A DNA stretch of 64,000 bases, from positions 3,844,001-3,908,000 of the forward strand of contig OX388348.1 in the NCBI GenBank assembly GCA_947579665.1. The letters run 5' to 3'. The notes below the pieces were generated by a model. It had not been told where the DNA came from and did not search any database. It saw only the letters and a list, made by a program, of their open reading frames with translations. Shown piece after piece: positions 1 to 14,400 of the stretch. Positions within the stretch are counted from its first letter, which is position 1, and the number at the start of each line of letters is the position of its first letter. The position numbers and the translations under genes were made by a program. Source of the stretch: Sympetrum striolatum (lineage: Eukaryota; Arthropoda; Insecta; Odonata; Libellulidae).

Positions 1-77
1 TACATCCAACATTTCTTTATATAAGTTTTAAGTGGAGAGACTACCTTGTGGGTTTGAAAACCTTAGGTTTTGCTTAC

Positions 78-170
78 GCTCCCGGATAGTCATGTGGACA
101 GGATAGTATTTCGCCTTTGGTGAAAGCGGTCCCGGGTTCCATCCCCGGAGGGAGCCAATATGCAAAAGTA
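78..170 (+). mobile_element. tRNA-derived SINE, copy 1 (degenerate)
   Basis: A tRNA-like head begins GCTCCCGGATAGTCATGTGG and ends GGGAGCC, with a B box variant GGTTCCATCCC and a pairing acceptor stem. Compared with copies 2 and 3 it has an altered anticodon-arm segment and loses the body after about 170. Confidence 0.7.
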
Positions 171-3100
171 CTTTTTCTCATTAAGTAAGATACAGAAAAA
201 TTGAAAAAGTTGAATTTGAAGCCTGGGGCTGGCTCAATAACGCCCAAAAATTAAGAGGGCAAACAGATGTGCTGTTTTGCTTAGGAAAAATTTACACCGC
301 AGCAGGAAAACACCCGCAAGAAAGGGTTTTGAAAAACCTACGAATAGTAGAGTGGGATGTTGTGACGTTTCCCCCGAAGTAGTTGGAAAAACTAAAAATT
401 GGCACGAGAAAATTTATCAAAGAATTGTCGTACCCTTGGATGAATATGGCAATTCAGAAAAGTGCACCATCTGTAATATATAATGGCTGATAGATAACCA
501 TGCAGATCATAGACATTCCTAATTTGTTCCATTTCAAAGAGGCATATTTAATTTTCTCTCCATTTCGCTGCCTTTCTTTCAAACTTGAAAGATAGTTAAG
601 AAGACTTAGGAGTATTTTCATCTTTTCAATCTGTTCCTCTTTTCTGTACTCTTCTTCTTTGAAAAACGATGAATATTAAGGGGAGTCAATCAAGGATATT
701 TCCCTTTTAATTTCAGTTATAGATTTTTTCGCATTACATTTACAGCTTTTTTTGTCAATTTATCATATGATTGCATTGTTTTGACGAATTGTTGTTTTTA
801 TAATTATGAGTTATGCTAAAACTGCTGAAAATGTAACGTTTAATGACCGCATTCCATAATGTTAATAATGTTTCAGTGATTAGGCTTTAAATTGCTGCGG
901 AATCAAAGGATTTTAGAATTTTTTTTCAAGTTCTCCCTTCGTCTTTTCCCACGAGGTTATTCATAAAAGATCTAATTTACAAATATTTTATTTTAACATA
1001 CATTCTATCCTGACTTTCGTGTTCTTCCTACTAAACTTAATTTTGATACATGTTTTCAAAACATATTTTTGCCCTATTAACTTGAGATATTGAATATTTA
1101 ATTGTTAATGATTCCGAATAATGAATTATTTATTTCATATTAATATTTCATTAATTAATCAATATTTATTGTAATGTTATTATTATTATTGATGTATTCC
1201 ATTAATTCGATATTTATTAATCGATTACCAGGTCCTTGATTATTAATATCTGTGGTGTATTTTTGTATTCCAAGAATTTTACCATTGCATCATGTATCAA
1301 GGAGCATAACAGATACAGATAATATGTATTTACTATGCATGAGCGTGAAAATCCTTTTATCTATAACGTATACACGATAATTTACTAATGGCCTGTAGTA
1401 ATGAATAATACTATAGATGACTGGAAAATTAAGTTTGTTAAACTTACGTTAAGCGATTATTGGTTGGTTCCCTCTCACAATTTTCTGCGCAAACTCACGA
1501 CCAACTTTTTTAGCCATTCTCATAGAAAATACAAAACAAACCCTATACGTTCAGCATTGTGCTCAATTGAGATGTTTTGCATATATATTACATAAAAGAA
1601 TAGGAATAATTTAAGCTTTGTTACTTCACGATCTTAACAAAGTATCGCGTTGGAATTTGAAACCAAAGTTAGAACAGTTCGAGAAACATAATTTACAAGA
1701 ATTCCAAGAATTTTGGGCGAAAGATGAAATCCATTGGTCATGGATACCAGAGTTAGTTAGAAAACTGAACTTGATGGTCGTTAAACATTAATTCTGTCAC
1801 ATTGAAAAAGTGGACGACGGATTATTAAAATGAATCGTTGAGGAAATCATAAGGGGCATCTCATATAATTCCGTCCCCTGGATAATGCAGACCTTTGCGT
1901 CAAAAAAGTTGGCCAACTCTAGCCCACGAGGTGGTCACGCCTCCTCATCGCAATATTCGTCTGTCGTAACGAATATTATTATTCCGAGAGCGTCTTCCAA
2001 GAGGAGCCTTGGGAGACAGCGGAAGATATGCTCTTGGGGAAAGGCGAGATGAAAAATCCAAGAAATGAAATTCGTGAGGAGATGAAAACAAGGGGCCGAT
2101 GTAACCGTGGCTTCAGCAACCTCCCGGAAATTATTTGTATCTCGATTCCTTTTCATCTAAGCAACGGTGCGTGAGAGCGATTGTAGCTTCAGGAAGTGGA
2201 ATATGTTATGCACGAACATGCAACAAATTGTATGAACAAGTGAGAAAAATCATTTGGCTTTTCAGATTACAAAATATCCTTACCTATTGAAACAATCATT
2301 ACCGCGTATAAATTTGTATATTTCTTAAATTTCAGTTACTTCTGTAGTAAATACCACTCGTTAATTACTGTATGAACTAATTGAAGACTATAAAGTTAGT
2401 ACCGCCAGTAACTGACCTAATAACCAAGTTTATGCTCGTAGTAAATAATTAAAATTATTTAAACGTTTTTAGAAATGTTTATATTTATTTATTAGAAAGT
2501 AGTATTTACTGTCAAAAACACAAGTTGATTTTAAATTAATTAAAATAGTAAGAACTTCAAAAATAATAGCCACAAAAATCGAGAAAAAATAACTATGCCA
2601 TAAGGAAGAAAATTCAATACAAAGTCCTTTTTACCATCGAATGTTTTTCGCGATCCAAAATTGAGAAAAATTTGATATACGAATCCGTGCTCTGTAAAAT
2701 AATCGAAATAAATTCAAATTTCAATTCCATCGAAGTTAATTCAATCCAAATATTTTTACGATACTTTTGATAAAATGTTGGTCGTTAAAACAGTGGCCCA
2801 TGCGCTCTTCTATTACAGATTGTTTTTTACAATGGCTGCCATGATGTCATCTCTCTCATTACTATAAGAAATATTTGAAAAATTCCGAAGTAATTTATAA
2901 ATAAGGAATATTTTCGACCACAGAAAACATCTCAGAAGAGAATCTTTTAGCCTTCGAAGAAACCGAGACGGACATAGCTTGAAAATAAGTTACGTTGTAT
3001 TTTAAGGTATTGGTAGGAACAAGATAAAATAAAATAAAGGAAATGAGAGAGAAATCGGAGGGAGATAGAAAAACAGTGGAAGAGGAATCAGAAGGAAGTA

Positions 3101-3400
3101 AAGAAACAGGACTGCCTTAAGTAATCGTTTGAGCCAGTCTACCGAAAGAGAGCGCTCATATAATATTAAAAACTGCTTCAATTGAAAGAGATTGTATATC
3201 AGATTTAATTCCCGCAGGTTCCGATATTTACTTCAAGGAAGTCGTTTCCTTTCACATGATAGCAAATAGCGCAGTGAAGCTAAATAAAATTCGCTTTTTC
3301 ACGAAACCGGAAACGTCTGGGAAGAATTTACATTCGTGGCGCAAATCCTGTTATTCATTACGTTTTATTTGCCCTTCGTAAAATTTAAAACTGCTTGTAA
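171..3400. other. No gene seen
   Basis: AT-rich. Around 280-345 AGGAAAATTTACACCGCAG-like sequence and GGAAAACACCCGCAAGAAAG resemble internal parts of the (ATT)n retroposon family. Open frames here are short and lack recognisable motifs. Confidence 0.5.
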
Positions 3401-3415
3401 AACATCTGAATTAGG

Positions 3416-3544
3416 GCTCCCGGATAGTCATGTGGACAGCGCGTTCGCCTTTGGTGAAAGCGGTCCCGGGTTCGATTCCCGGTGGGAGCCAATGTGCGAA
3501 ATGACCTCAGCTGTCGAAGCACTTTTAACAATACTACTACTACT
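3416..3544 (+). mobile_element. tRNA-derived SINE, copy 2, with target-site duplication
   Basis: A 75-nt tRNA-like head (3416-3490) has a 7-bp acceptor stem GCTCCCG, an A-box-like TAGTCATGTGG, and a B box GGTTCGATTCC in a 5-bp T stem. A body of about 43 nt and a (TAC)n tail follow. Perfect 12-bp direct repeats AACATCTGAATT flank it at 3401-3412 and 3545-3556, showing retroposition. It is not a functional tRNA: the head is fused to a body shared with the copy at 56244. Confidence 0.9.
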
Positions 3545-3556
3545 AACATCTGAATT

Positions 3557-6500
3557 TCAGTTTTGAAGCCATTCTGCGCATGCTGCATTAACTACGTCGC
3601 TTTCTTATGCATTGTGCGTGAATTACGCTATTTCATGCTCTCGGAGTTGCTAGTTAAGCCAATACTCCGATTTTACCTTTTTCGCAGGCAAATCTCTTGT
3701 CACGTTGATCTCATTATACAAGGAATAAACCGTATTGACAGCCAACAATATGCAATATAAACATTATGTTGTAAGTATATATTCAGAATAAAAAGCTTAG
3801 GAATCGATGAACAACAATATTAAATTTTCCAATGTAGTTCTGTGTACCACATTCCGCATAATTCGTTCTTCTTAATTCTCCGTAATCTGTCTTTTTACTT
3901 TGACAGTTACTTAGGCAGGAGGTACTTCGATACGAAGAAAATGCAAGGCCATAAATAAAAAGGAAGGTCCATAGGAAATTATCAATCATGAAATTTAAAC
4001 CACAAACTGATTGATAAAAAAGATATATGATTGATATTTCTATGAATACGTATACGGCTAGAAAAAGAAATCATTAATTTCTCAATTTTAGTTAAGTTTT
4101 AAAATCGTTTAAGCCAATAAAGTTTTTACTATTTCATCGAAAATGTTTTTTATTTTTAACATAAAATAAATGCAAGACTTTTCAGGTGATTGGGTTTATA
4201 AGTATTCCGGTTAATAATAAATGATTGAGAGATAAGAAGTTGTTAAATCAAAAGACAAATCTCATCATATAATGATTATTCTCAAGTTATAATTTTCCTA
4301 AAGATTGATTAGGAATTCAATGTAGTGCTAGAACTAAATCTTTGATACAGAAAGGAACACAAGTTTTCTCTGTCCTTTATAACAAACTTTAATATGATGA
4401 TTATTGCGAACTCTTTTAATTTAATACGACTCAAGTTCATTCTATTTTTATTAAATTATTTCTAAAATAAATTTCACAAACCGGACGATAGAAATAAGAA
4501 TTCACTAAAATCTAACGTAATTGATTTCCATCCTACCTTTAAATTTGTTCTTTCTATCCGTCAATTATTATCTTGCTAATTGAGTACAATCTGAATCTGT
4601 TTTCGAAATTAGTACTGTAAAATTTCACATCCGACGCAAAATGTTAACATGTCCCTTTACGCTCTTTTATGAACAAAATTTCGTTAATTCGACGAATTCC
4701 GACGGAAAATTAGCAGAGAAAAAGGTGACCTCTCCTGAGATACCAATTTTTTCGGCTGGGCCGTGGAACGCCCTGACGTCACTTCTTAATTGCAATTGCC
4801 TGCTCTCATCAGCGCTTCAATTTCTTTCAAATTAGTCTCATTATCATATTTCTATGCAATTTCAAATATTTAGGTTGTTTAATACTAGTAATTGTTTCTG
4901 AAATTCTCTCATCCTTTTAGTATATTAATTATAGAGTGCTAAATATTGTCTACATACATAATATTATATATTTAATGGTTGGTATGCCTACACATCTACT
5001 GTATTTTCAAGATATTTTACGTTTCCAGAGCCTCCTAAAATTGGATTGGTTTTAAATTTGAGTGCTTCTTAGATTCCCAGTCAAAAATGTAATATTGTGA
5101 AACATTGTTTTGAAGAAGATAGTTGCTTTTACTATAACTTCGTAAGCTATGAGTCAGTTTACCCTCTTACTCATTTAATATTCGTTTCTTAAGAAATCAT
5201 TGACGCTCGAATTGTTCTTCATGGGTAATTAGGTGCACAACGATAAATTAAGAGCAATTATGACACGTACCACAACCAATAGCACGAGTCTAACAATCGC
5301 GTCATACTATTTCAAACTACTTAAGAGGGAAAACGTTTCCTTTGATTCGAGCCATTCCCTCGCCATTTCCCTTTTGCCTATTCTTCGTCTCTATTCCCTT
5401 CCCGCGAATGCGTTAAGAAACCACGGACTTCTCTATTCAGCTAATGTCCCAGAGGACGATGCGGACCGTGAATATTTTATTGGCGTGCGGCTCCCGCGCT
5501 CTGCGGATTCCGAAGTTGGAATGTGTTTTTCTCTACGCGAGAGGAAATGTGTTAAAGGAGAAAAGGGGAGTCTCCGTGGAAGAGGGATGCAGTATTTGTG
5601 GGATGCGGCACTGGTCGAAAATCAAATGTCTGGAGAATTTTCCAGGAGGGAACATTTAGGGCTGAATCGGAGTGGATTTCGATGAGATTGCGAGAAATCC
5701 TTTCCTTGGTGCAACTCCTCTCCCCGGTGGCTGAGCCGAAATCCTTTGAAAAAGTTATGGGTAAAGTATGAGGAATTTATTTTCGCTCGCATAGCAACTT
5801 GCTAAAGAGTCATTGTTGTTCGTGAGATATGCTCGTATCGTAATTTTCAGTTTGCAGAGAGAGAACTTTAATGCATCTGATGTTCAGACACGTTTTATCT
5901 TGTGAGAAGCTGTAGCTGCAATATTTCAAAATAGCCAGAGCTCTGTAGAATGGCAGTGCAATCGGATCACCCAGCACTATCTCGCCCCTTTGTGTACGCA
6001 ACCGACATTTCTTTCGCGCTTTGGTATTGCATATTCCCCAGGTCACGTTTCTGCAGATTATTGTTAAATCTTTGTTTTGTAATTTAATTTTAAATAATCC
6101 GATATTTATTAAATCGTTTACAGTGGAATGAAAGTAATCTAAAAATGTCTAAAATTCCTGTAGAATCTTTTGATATTTGTATGATTATTCGAATAAAATT
6201 GCAGTCGTGTGAATTACAATTCTTACAACAACAATTGAATTACAACTCTTTATAATACAAGTAAGGTTAAGGCTCCTAACGTGTATTTGTAAATTAAAAT
6301 TCTCGACTTCTTTTTCTAATTGCCACTCGTCGAATGAATAATTAATTATCCGTTATTTCATGTTCCTCATTCCCTTACGGAGTGACATTTCTTGTCCTAA
6401 CTTACCTAAGAGTCAACGGTCGCCGCTGGGACAATCTTATCGCTTCGATTTCTCCTTTTATGCAAGTAAATATTATTATGAGTTGAGAAAATGCTAATTC

Positions 6501-8600
6501 TTTCGAATGCTAATGAAAAGATAATGTTGAACCAAAAATACAGTTTTTTCCTGCCTCATATTCCAAATTCAGAAATAAGTTCTAAAATTAAAGTTCACTG
6601 GATAATATTTCACTGAATATCGAGTGTTGAACAAAGGTGAAATTCTAGGTGACGGAAAAGTTGTTGCAGTTGCTTCAATTCGTGAAGAATGAACCAAGAG
6701 ATTACCGGTTAATACGGATCAAGAGGTGTTAGGCCCATATATTTTAAATTTTCGGATTAAATGGTAACTGACCGCATAAAAGGTTTATCGGACTAACATA
6801 CGCATAAAAATTAATACATTCTTTCTTAAGAGATAAAACTCAGAATGTGAGAGTTGGAGATCAGTTACTGAATGCTTTGAAGATGACATCAGGCATTATT
6901 CAGGGAAGCACTTTTGGGCGTTGTTAAATTTGCATCGATGACACGCCAAAAATACCTAAATCAAACTTCCGTTTATATGTTTACCATCGTATTAACTATA
7001 AAATAGTTAGCATATTTGAAGATTGCAGTCCATCGCATAAAGGTCTAATTAAACGTTTGGCTTCTTAAGAATATATTATTATGCTAACAAAAGCAAACTA
7101 ATAAACTTTAGCCAAAGTAACTTTAAATTTATCTATGAAATTAGAGAGTCATACTTAAGAGCAGCATTTGATCTCTTAGAATTACCTTTGGTGACAATTT
7201 AAAACGGGCCGCAATTATCAATTCATATCTAGAATAAAATTCACAGAATCGGGCGAGATATGGTGGAAATCCATCATGCGAAATAAGGGAGATAAATTGA
7301 TACCTATTCCACAAAAATTGATCTCCTTCATTTCGCTTCATATCTAGAACCTAAGTTGTAGAGTGAACAGAAGTCGCAATTAGAAACCATAGAAAGTGAG
7401 TTTTCCTTATCAATTTATTAGACTCTAAAAAAAAGCGGCTCTAAATCATATATAAGCAGGCAAACGGGTAATAACAATTAAATGTGATTGAATAATAAGT
7501 TGCAAATAACGGGTTAATGAGTTTCGAGAATGCTATAATATTTTCGTCAACCGATGTATATATACATTACGAATACGTTCCTTCAACTAGGTGCTGATGC
7601 ATGAACTCTAGATAAAATTGAATCCCGGGAGGCGAAAGAACGCGCGTGATTAATGACGGAAATTCCCAGATAAATCGCTTTGGGGTATCTGACGAGGCTG
7701 TATCTTGTTTCTAGCACGTTGAACCAATTTGCCAGAGAATAAAATTGAGTATCCGTAGGTTGGGGGAAGAGAGAAGAGGATTGGAGGGCAACCTTTTACC
7801 ACATCACTCATCCTCTCGGAGTGATCGAAGTGTTTGGGAAGTGACGGCAATACATCACGGACACTCGAATCCCATTCCGTGAGATACTATCTCGGTGGCC
7901 TTTGCTCAAGGCGAAGACTGGGGTCACAAAGTACAGCGTTAGCAGCATTAAACATTAAAATCACTATGTTAGGAAACGGAACTATGGTTGGTTGCCATTA
8001 GGCTTTCTACCATATGGTTATGCTTGTAGTTGCGACTTAAATTCGTTAGTATAATTTGGAGCAACTAAGACTGATCTGTAAATTTTGAAAGGTAAAGTAG
8101 AATATCTACGTACCTAAATAAATGAGCCAACTTTAATCTTTTCCAAAACAATACAAAGTTATTAAAATGAGCTTTGATGCACGTCTTATAGCCAGGAAAA
8201 AATTTTACGTCTTCGCTCACCCTTCTTCTAGTAGATACCGTAAAACATAGAAAATATATTCTTAGTCGTTAGGATTTGCATAAAACATCCGATCATTCGA
8301 CTATTCGTAACTGCATTGTCCGAAGATTAATTCTTTGCAGCTGATATGGATGGAGCCTTTTTAAGAACTATTTAGCCAATTTCCTTATGTCCTTAGAATG
8401 AAATGTGAGACAATGAGAAATGTTTAACGTGAAGATGGAATGGCTGATTTCTTTCAAAGTAGTCCGTCATCAACATTCGGCAATAGATAAGCAAAACAAC
8501 CAGCATGCACATTTTTAATTATACAAGATTTATGTACAAGTAACATAAATTTCATTTGGTTTTCGACTTCGGATCCAAATTTAGAGTTTTCTTTAAAGAG
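3557..8600. other. No gene seen
   Basis: A GC-richer patch at about 5300-5760 gives the longest open frame (5233-5685, GTG start) and another patch lies at 7620-7880. Neither shows a domain, splice-consistent borders or a conserved motif I recognise. Confidence 0.5.
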
Positions 8601-8770
8601 GTAAATGGCATGGTTTGGTTAGGCCTGGAAAGCTAGAGACCTGGGTTCGAATCCCAGTTATTTAGATATGATCAGTTCTGTCATCCATAGATTTATATGA
8701 TGTTTTGTCTTTATGTTTATGATCTAATTTATATGCAAGGAGATTCCTGCATCGTAATAAATTCATTTAT
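8601..8770 (+). mobile_element. Possible tRNA-derived SINE
   Basis: A-box-like TGGCATGGTTTGG and a perfect B box GGTTCGAATCC (8644-8654) in a 5-bp T stem (CTGGG/CCCAG), about 30 bases apart. The acceptor pairing is weak (TAAAT/ATTTA). A body ending TGCAAGGAGATTCCTGCATC follows. Only one copy is seen here and no target duplication. Confidence 0.45.
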
Positions 8771-8814
8771 TAAGCGAAGTAGAATCAGGTGTAACTTTGT
8801 TATACCTATTAACG

Positions 8815-8993
8815 TTAAAAAAACTCCATCTCAACAAATCGTTTACTAAACCGCAAGGCAATAATTATAACGCATGACCATGGTTTCGCAGCTGATGGCT
8901 GCATCCTCAGAACCTAAGGCTATAAAATCATGGTCATGATTGTAATTCTTGCCTTGTGGTTTTGTAAACGATTTGTTGAAATAGTTTTTTTAA
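8815..8993. mobile_element. Foldback/MITE-like element with ~65-bp arms
   Basis: Left arm 8815-8883 and right arm 8929-8993 are imperfect inverted repeats (for example CAACAAATCGTTTAC / GTAAACGATTTGTTG), ending TTAAAAAAAC / GTTTTTTTAA. The core contains CAGCTGATGGCTGCATCCTC. No distinct flanking duplication is visible. Confidence 0.65.
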
Positions 8994-11334
8994 TTCATTT
9001 ACTTATCGTAAATTATTTTTTTCTCATCGATATGTCTTTATTTGTTTATTGGATGTATTTTAGTCAAGGATGATTATCCTCACAAAAAACCCACTTTTTA
9101 TACTATGACGAACTCAATTTTAAATAGGAAAAGTTATAACCAAAATAGTCAAACGTTTAATTAACAAGCTTTAGTATAAAAAATCAATCACACGTCATTC
9201 TCTATAATTTCAAGGGTGTTCTACATAAAAAGACATTTTGTTTGCTTTTTGATGTTAGAATATCCATCAATACATCATTATGACATTTCCACGACAGTTT
9301 TTTCTTCGCTATATTTGTCCTGGTATATGTGTATGAATAAATATGAATGGAAAGCACACTTTTATCCAACGATGTGTTTTCTTTGTATTGGAATCCCCCT
9401 TGATTAGACTCGTATTTGATCCCTTCTGATGGGGGAATAAATAAAGTTTCGCAGTATAAAAAACAGATGTAGACGAAGCAGGCGGTGCCAATGCTACGTA
9501 AACAAGCGAAAATCGCAAGGACGCCTTTTTTATTATCAGCGTCCATCGAATTTCTTTAAGGAAATATCGCGCCGAGAAGGTGAAGAAATAAAAAGTCGTT
9601 TTCTCCCAGAGAAAAAAATTTATTTTCTCCGAGCGTCTCACGACAAAGTCAAGGGAGAGGGCTCCGAGTATAAACTTTTATTTCTCGGAATAAGGAATGT
9701 CTTGCATGTATCTCACGGGAAAATTCCTTCCTACGGAACAGCAATTCTCGGAGAACTTACTTGGAAATAGTCAAAGAGAGGTAAGAGCAAAAGGCATTTT
9801 AAAAGGCAGGGTTCCTTCTTGCTTTCTTGCTCAAACAACTTGGCTTCGTTGCCCGTGAATTGCATTTCTCCGCCACTCTTCTCGACTCCGTAAATTGAGA
9901 TAAACTCCGGCTTTGATGAAAAATTACTCGGCCAAAAGATAACTTTCACCGTGTTCCAGGCATAGAGACCTTTGTACGAAAATCTTCGGGCTTTTTTTGT
10001 CTCAACATGATTACCGCATTAGAATACGTCAAGAGAGGGAACTATGTGTTTTATACGTTCACACTATTTTTAATTCGCCCGAATGGCTTATTAATATTCT
10101 CTTCGAGAGACAGGCATATTAGAAATTTTAGCTAGGTTTTTCATCTTCGTTGTTATAAAATGTGTGTTCTCAATCTCTTTAAACCAATCATTTTTCATCG
10201 AAAATTTGCCTCTCATCCATAAAAGTCATCCAACTTATTATTTTCACATTCTTATTTTAACGGAGTAAAGAACCTATTTGAAACATGAAATACTTAAATG
10301 TAATCCCTAATGATAAAGATGTGTCACCTTGGAAAAAGGGTTGACTTTGCACATAAGGGCGTGGAAAATTCCCAAGTAAAAACGGACTTGACGTAAAAAT
10401 ATTCTATATAAAATTTAAGCAGTATTTGTAGAGCTAACTTTTTCTCGACAAATCATTTCAAATCTAGCCCAAGTATATTAATTTTTCCTGTCGTTGTGTT
10501 TCTAAGTATATCACATTCAACATAAATATACCCTCGCAGTTTTATAAATTTTAATTTAGTGGAACTGATAAAAACTTTAGATTTATCCCTTACTGTACCA
10601 CCTTGAGATTTAAGATATGTGCTGTTGTACAGCTAACAGCAAAAAAAAGTTACCACCCCTAACCCACCAAGAAATTCTAAGTCCAAAATTCGGGCCGGCG
10701 AGCCTTTCTCTCGAAAAGGGAGGGAGAGAAAAGAAGGATGGAGAACATGGTACGTTACGCTAGCTCGGCTCTCGCGTTTGGATGGTGAATTTTCGTTATT
10801 TATATAATGATCATTTACTACTATCCATTATCTGCCGCAACATTTGATGTGTTAACGCGTACTATTTAATTTGACGACGATCAACTGGAAGATAACTAAA
10901 GAAATGAATCGAATTGAATGCAGCATTCAAAGTCACTCTCACTTTAATTTTCGATAACAGATTATTAAATCATTTCCAAAACAATACAAATGAATTTAAC
11001 TGAATACAACATTCGGTATCAAATTAACTCACATTTCGTTTTTCGAAAATCGATCGTATAAATCACTTCCAACGATTGATTATGCTCATCAATGTGAACG
11101 AAACCAGCAACTTTTCTCTTCTTCCTAATTTCAAATAGGCCAAAAAGCAGGATCTCGGATTCAAAAATGGCATTTGTCGTCAGGGGGGCCGGCTGTTTAT
11201 ACTCACAAAACTTTTCGTGTATTCCGTAAAATATCTCAAAAATTCAATTCGGAAACAACAATAAACGACCAAAATAAGGTTTTCTATTCATTTACTCTGC
11301 TATTGGTTCTTGTCTCAATCTCGTATGACTATTA

Positions 11335-11410
11335 TTTTTAATTTAATTTTGCAAAAGAAATGAAGCATGCAGAGACAAAAATGAACTTTACGTGCATTTC
11401 TCACGGAAAT
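11335..11410 (+). repeat. Dispersed repeat shared with 36536-36600
   Basis: GAAATGAAGCATGCAGAGAC and CTTTACGTGCATTTCTCACG match GAAATGAAGCCTGCACGGTA and ATTTACGTGCATTTCTTAAG at 36551-36597. Probably the tail of the SINE family at 36346. Confidence 0.5.
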
Positions 11411-11476
11411 GCTTTGACTCGTCTGGGATCGAAGCAAGGACGAAGTGTCACCATTTTTTACAATATAAACACTTTC

Positions 11477-11497
11477 GTATATATATATATATATATT
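11477..11497 (+). repeat. (AT)n microsatellite
   Basis: An uninterrupted AT run of about 20 bases next to the dispersed repeat at 11335. Confidence 0.9.
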
Positions 11498-14400
11498 TGA
11501 ATGCATGTTCTGTAAAAAATTCAAGTCAATCGACCGAGTGGTTTTCGAGTTTTGCGGGCACAAACATACGCAGGCTGAATTTTAATATATAAGATATGTG
11601 CATGATTCGGTAGATCACTGTAATTTGATTGCTTTTACAACCCTTTCGTTTAACTTTCCCAATTGAAAATCGTTCTATTATCAAGAGAAATAAGTAAGGA
11701 ATAAACACAAGGAAATAAAAGTGCCAAAACTTCCACACAGAAAGTCGTATAACTTTGACAAAATTATTTATTTCTTTGTGTTTAGTTACCTATGGAGTTC
11801 CTCAAAGTTAAAGCTCATTCGATTGATTTAAATAACGAATATTCTTTTCTAGATTACCATTTCCCCTTACTCTCGTGACTACTATAGATTGTATAATCCA
11901 TTAATTTGTAAAATTAAATTATCCTGATAACAACACTGTAGAAAAATTCACACAATTAGCTTCGACGCTTACTATCACTATCTTCAACATTTACATAAAT
12001 ACGCGATCCTCCATATGGCATGTGCCTGGAGAAAAGAAGGGAACAAAAATGTTACCTGCCCTTGAAAGGGTAGAATACCGGGAAAACTGTTAAACAGGAC
12101 AAAACGAAATAGGTGGGGGAGAAGGGCAAGATAATCCTTTTGTTGCCAAACGGGAATGGAAAGGAAAAACTTTCTCGTTGGGAGAAGAGTATTTGGGTTG
12201 CAATTTGCTTGATTCATTTTGATGTTATCTAAAATAATGTGTTCGCTAGCCTTCTCTGATATATGTTTAATTTTTAGCTCGCAATTAGAAGAATGACTCG
12301 AAGAAATAAATCTCTCATAAAGTGGGACTGCAGAGCAACAGATTAGAAATATTGTATGTTCTTTGGCCTAAAACTTACGAGATCTCACTGTTTATCTGAT
12401 GTGGATCAAATGAAAATAATCATAAATCGCTTGATGAAACCACTGTCCTAAAAATTGGATCCATGGATTCCATATCGTTTCAAAGTAATGGCTTCCAGTA
12501 AATACAGTAGTAAATGGCCAGCGGTAGACGTCCTTTTGGTAAAATTCTCGAAATTTTATTTCTCAAAAGTTACTCCTCTCGTATTTTTAGCTATTTATTG
12601 ATCAACGAATCACCTCCGAAGAGTATTACAATTTGTTTATTTCAAAGTTCTCAGTATTTTAAGAAAACCATCTTTTAATTATCAGTTATGGAAAATGATA
12701 AGACCGCTATCCGTAGATCTGTTACTTTTGCATGACAATGGGTTAATCGAGGTCTAACCAAACCTAAGACTTGGCTAGAGGTATGAGTTTTTAGTACTCG
12801 ACACAGAATGGGCAAGTTATTGCGTGTGTGTTACAGTAATGACGATTATAATTGAGTTTAAATACGTATTTAAATGACATCCTTATTTTTTATTTTATAA
12901 ACCAGGTGAGATATACTAGCAAATTTTATAAGTGAATCAAGATGAGTTTAACGTTTTGGCTATCATCAACACTGAGAGAAAAAATATATTCACTTGCTTT
13001 TGGTGTTTTTTATATTAATTTTAAAGGTTCTTAAAATCTACGAAACTAATAACTGTGTCTATCTTTTAATGGAATAAAAGAATTGAAAACCCTATACATC
13101 CAATGATAGTAATAAAAAAGAACCAAAGGAACGCTAGTTTACGCAAATAGCTATCTCTTAAATTTTCCCGTTTTGTTGTTGATTGATTTGTAAGGATGTC
13201 CCAAAGGTTTATGAAAAACATTGGTTAGAAGAAATAGCGAAAAAGGCCTGAAAAGTTGAATGTAAATATTGAGAACGTAATATTGGAATTGGCATTTTAC
13301 GAAGCTTAAGTTTCTACGGGAGTGATCTTTCTATGGTTAATATATGTTTAATTCTACTGCTGAAAGCAGAGACGGTCCGAGACATGGGCAGTCTGGGAGA
13401 CCGTTCCCAGTGTTTGTGTGCTCTTCTCAGATCCCTTGAAGATTCTCAATGATAAAATTATACGCGTAGCTTACGGAATTTTAACGATTACACCCGGTCA
13501 CAATATTTAGTTAAACTTTCTTTTATCCATTAAGGGGAACTAGTTCTAAACGTCTGCCTGCCCAGAATATCAATAATCTTCAGATTACCCCTTCCCGATG
13601 ATTGTAATCAATTTCCTTCGCAATGGATGCAGCTTTCTTTGGTTCAAGTTCTCTGAATAATTTCCTTATAGTCAAATTGATTGAAGAAGCCGTTACTTTG
13701 TGAAATAGCGTTATATAAGAAATTTTGAATCTTTGTCCTTAGTTATTTCCGCCATTTCTTATAGTCGTTGAGCAATGACTATATTTTTACGGAAATTACA
13801 TTTAGTAAAACTACTAAATCAGGCGTAATCAATATGAGTTGCCCTTACATCGGTAACAGCCGTTTAATAATTAGAATTTAGGCTTCGTATTTTCCCTTTC
13901 CTTTTTTTTAATGAGAGGCCAGTTAAGTCCATCAGCCATTATCAGATACAGCACTAGAAATACTGACATCTCATACTTATTACCCATAATTACTCTTAAA
14001 TAAGATGGATAAAGCTTCCCTTCTGGGGAAATATTTCTTATTGTCAGGAGAATCTATTACTGCTGAATATTAATGCTGGTTTCATGGGCCTCGCCTATTC
14101 TTCCTTAAAACTTTTTGGTTTAAAGATAAGGAAGACATTTACGATATCTTGAAGGTGCAGAAATTTAAATGTGTGAATTCCTCGGCATTTATGATTAACT
14201 GGCGGAAGCTCTAATTATATGCATGAATGTATGCAAATTGTATGCATATTTTTATATGCCTACGTGATTATATCCTACTAATTTTCGAAGCAAAATAAAT
14301 TTACAGTGATAATAAATAATTTCGACTATGATAGGTCTATTGTTAATGGTTTATGAATTTTGGATGTAAATGAACGATTTAGAAGTAAGTTCACATAACA

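Noticed and set aside
3416..3490. A functional tRNA gene
   Set aside because: The cloverleaf-like head is fused to a body and TAC tail shared with another copy and is flanked by a target duplication, so it is a SINE.
5233..5685. A 150-codon open frame on the plus strand
   Set aside because: It starts at GTG, has no recognisable domain, and lies in a GC-richer patch where long frames arise by chance.
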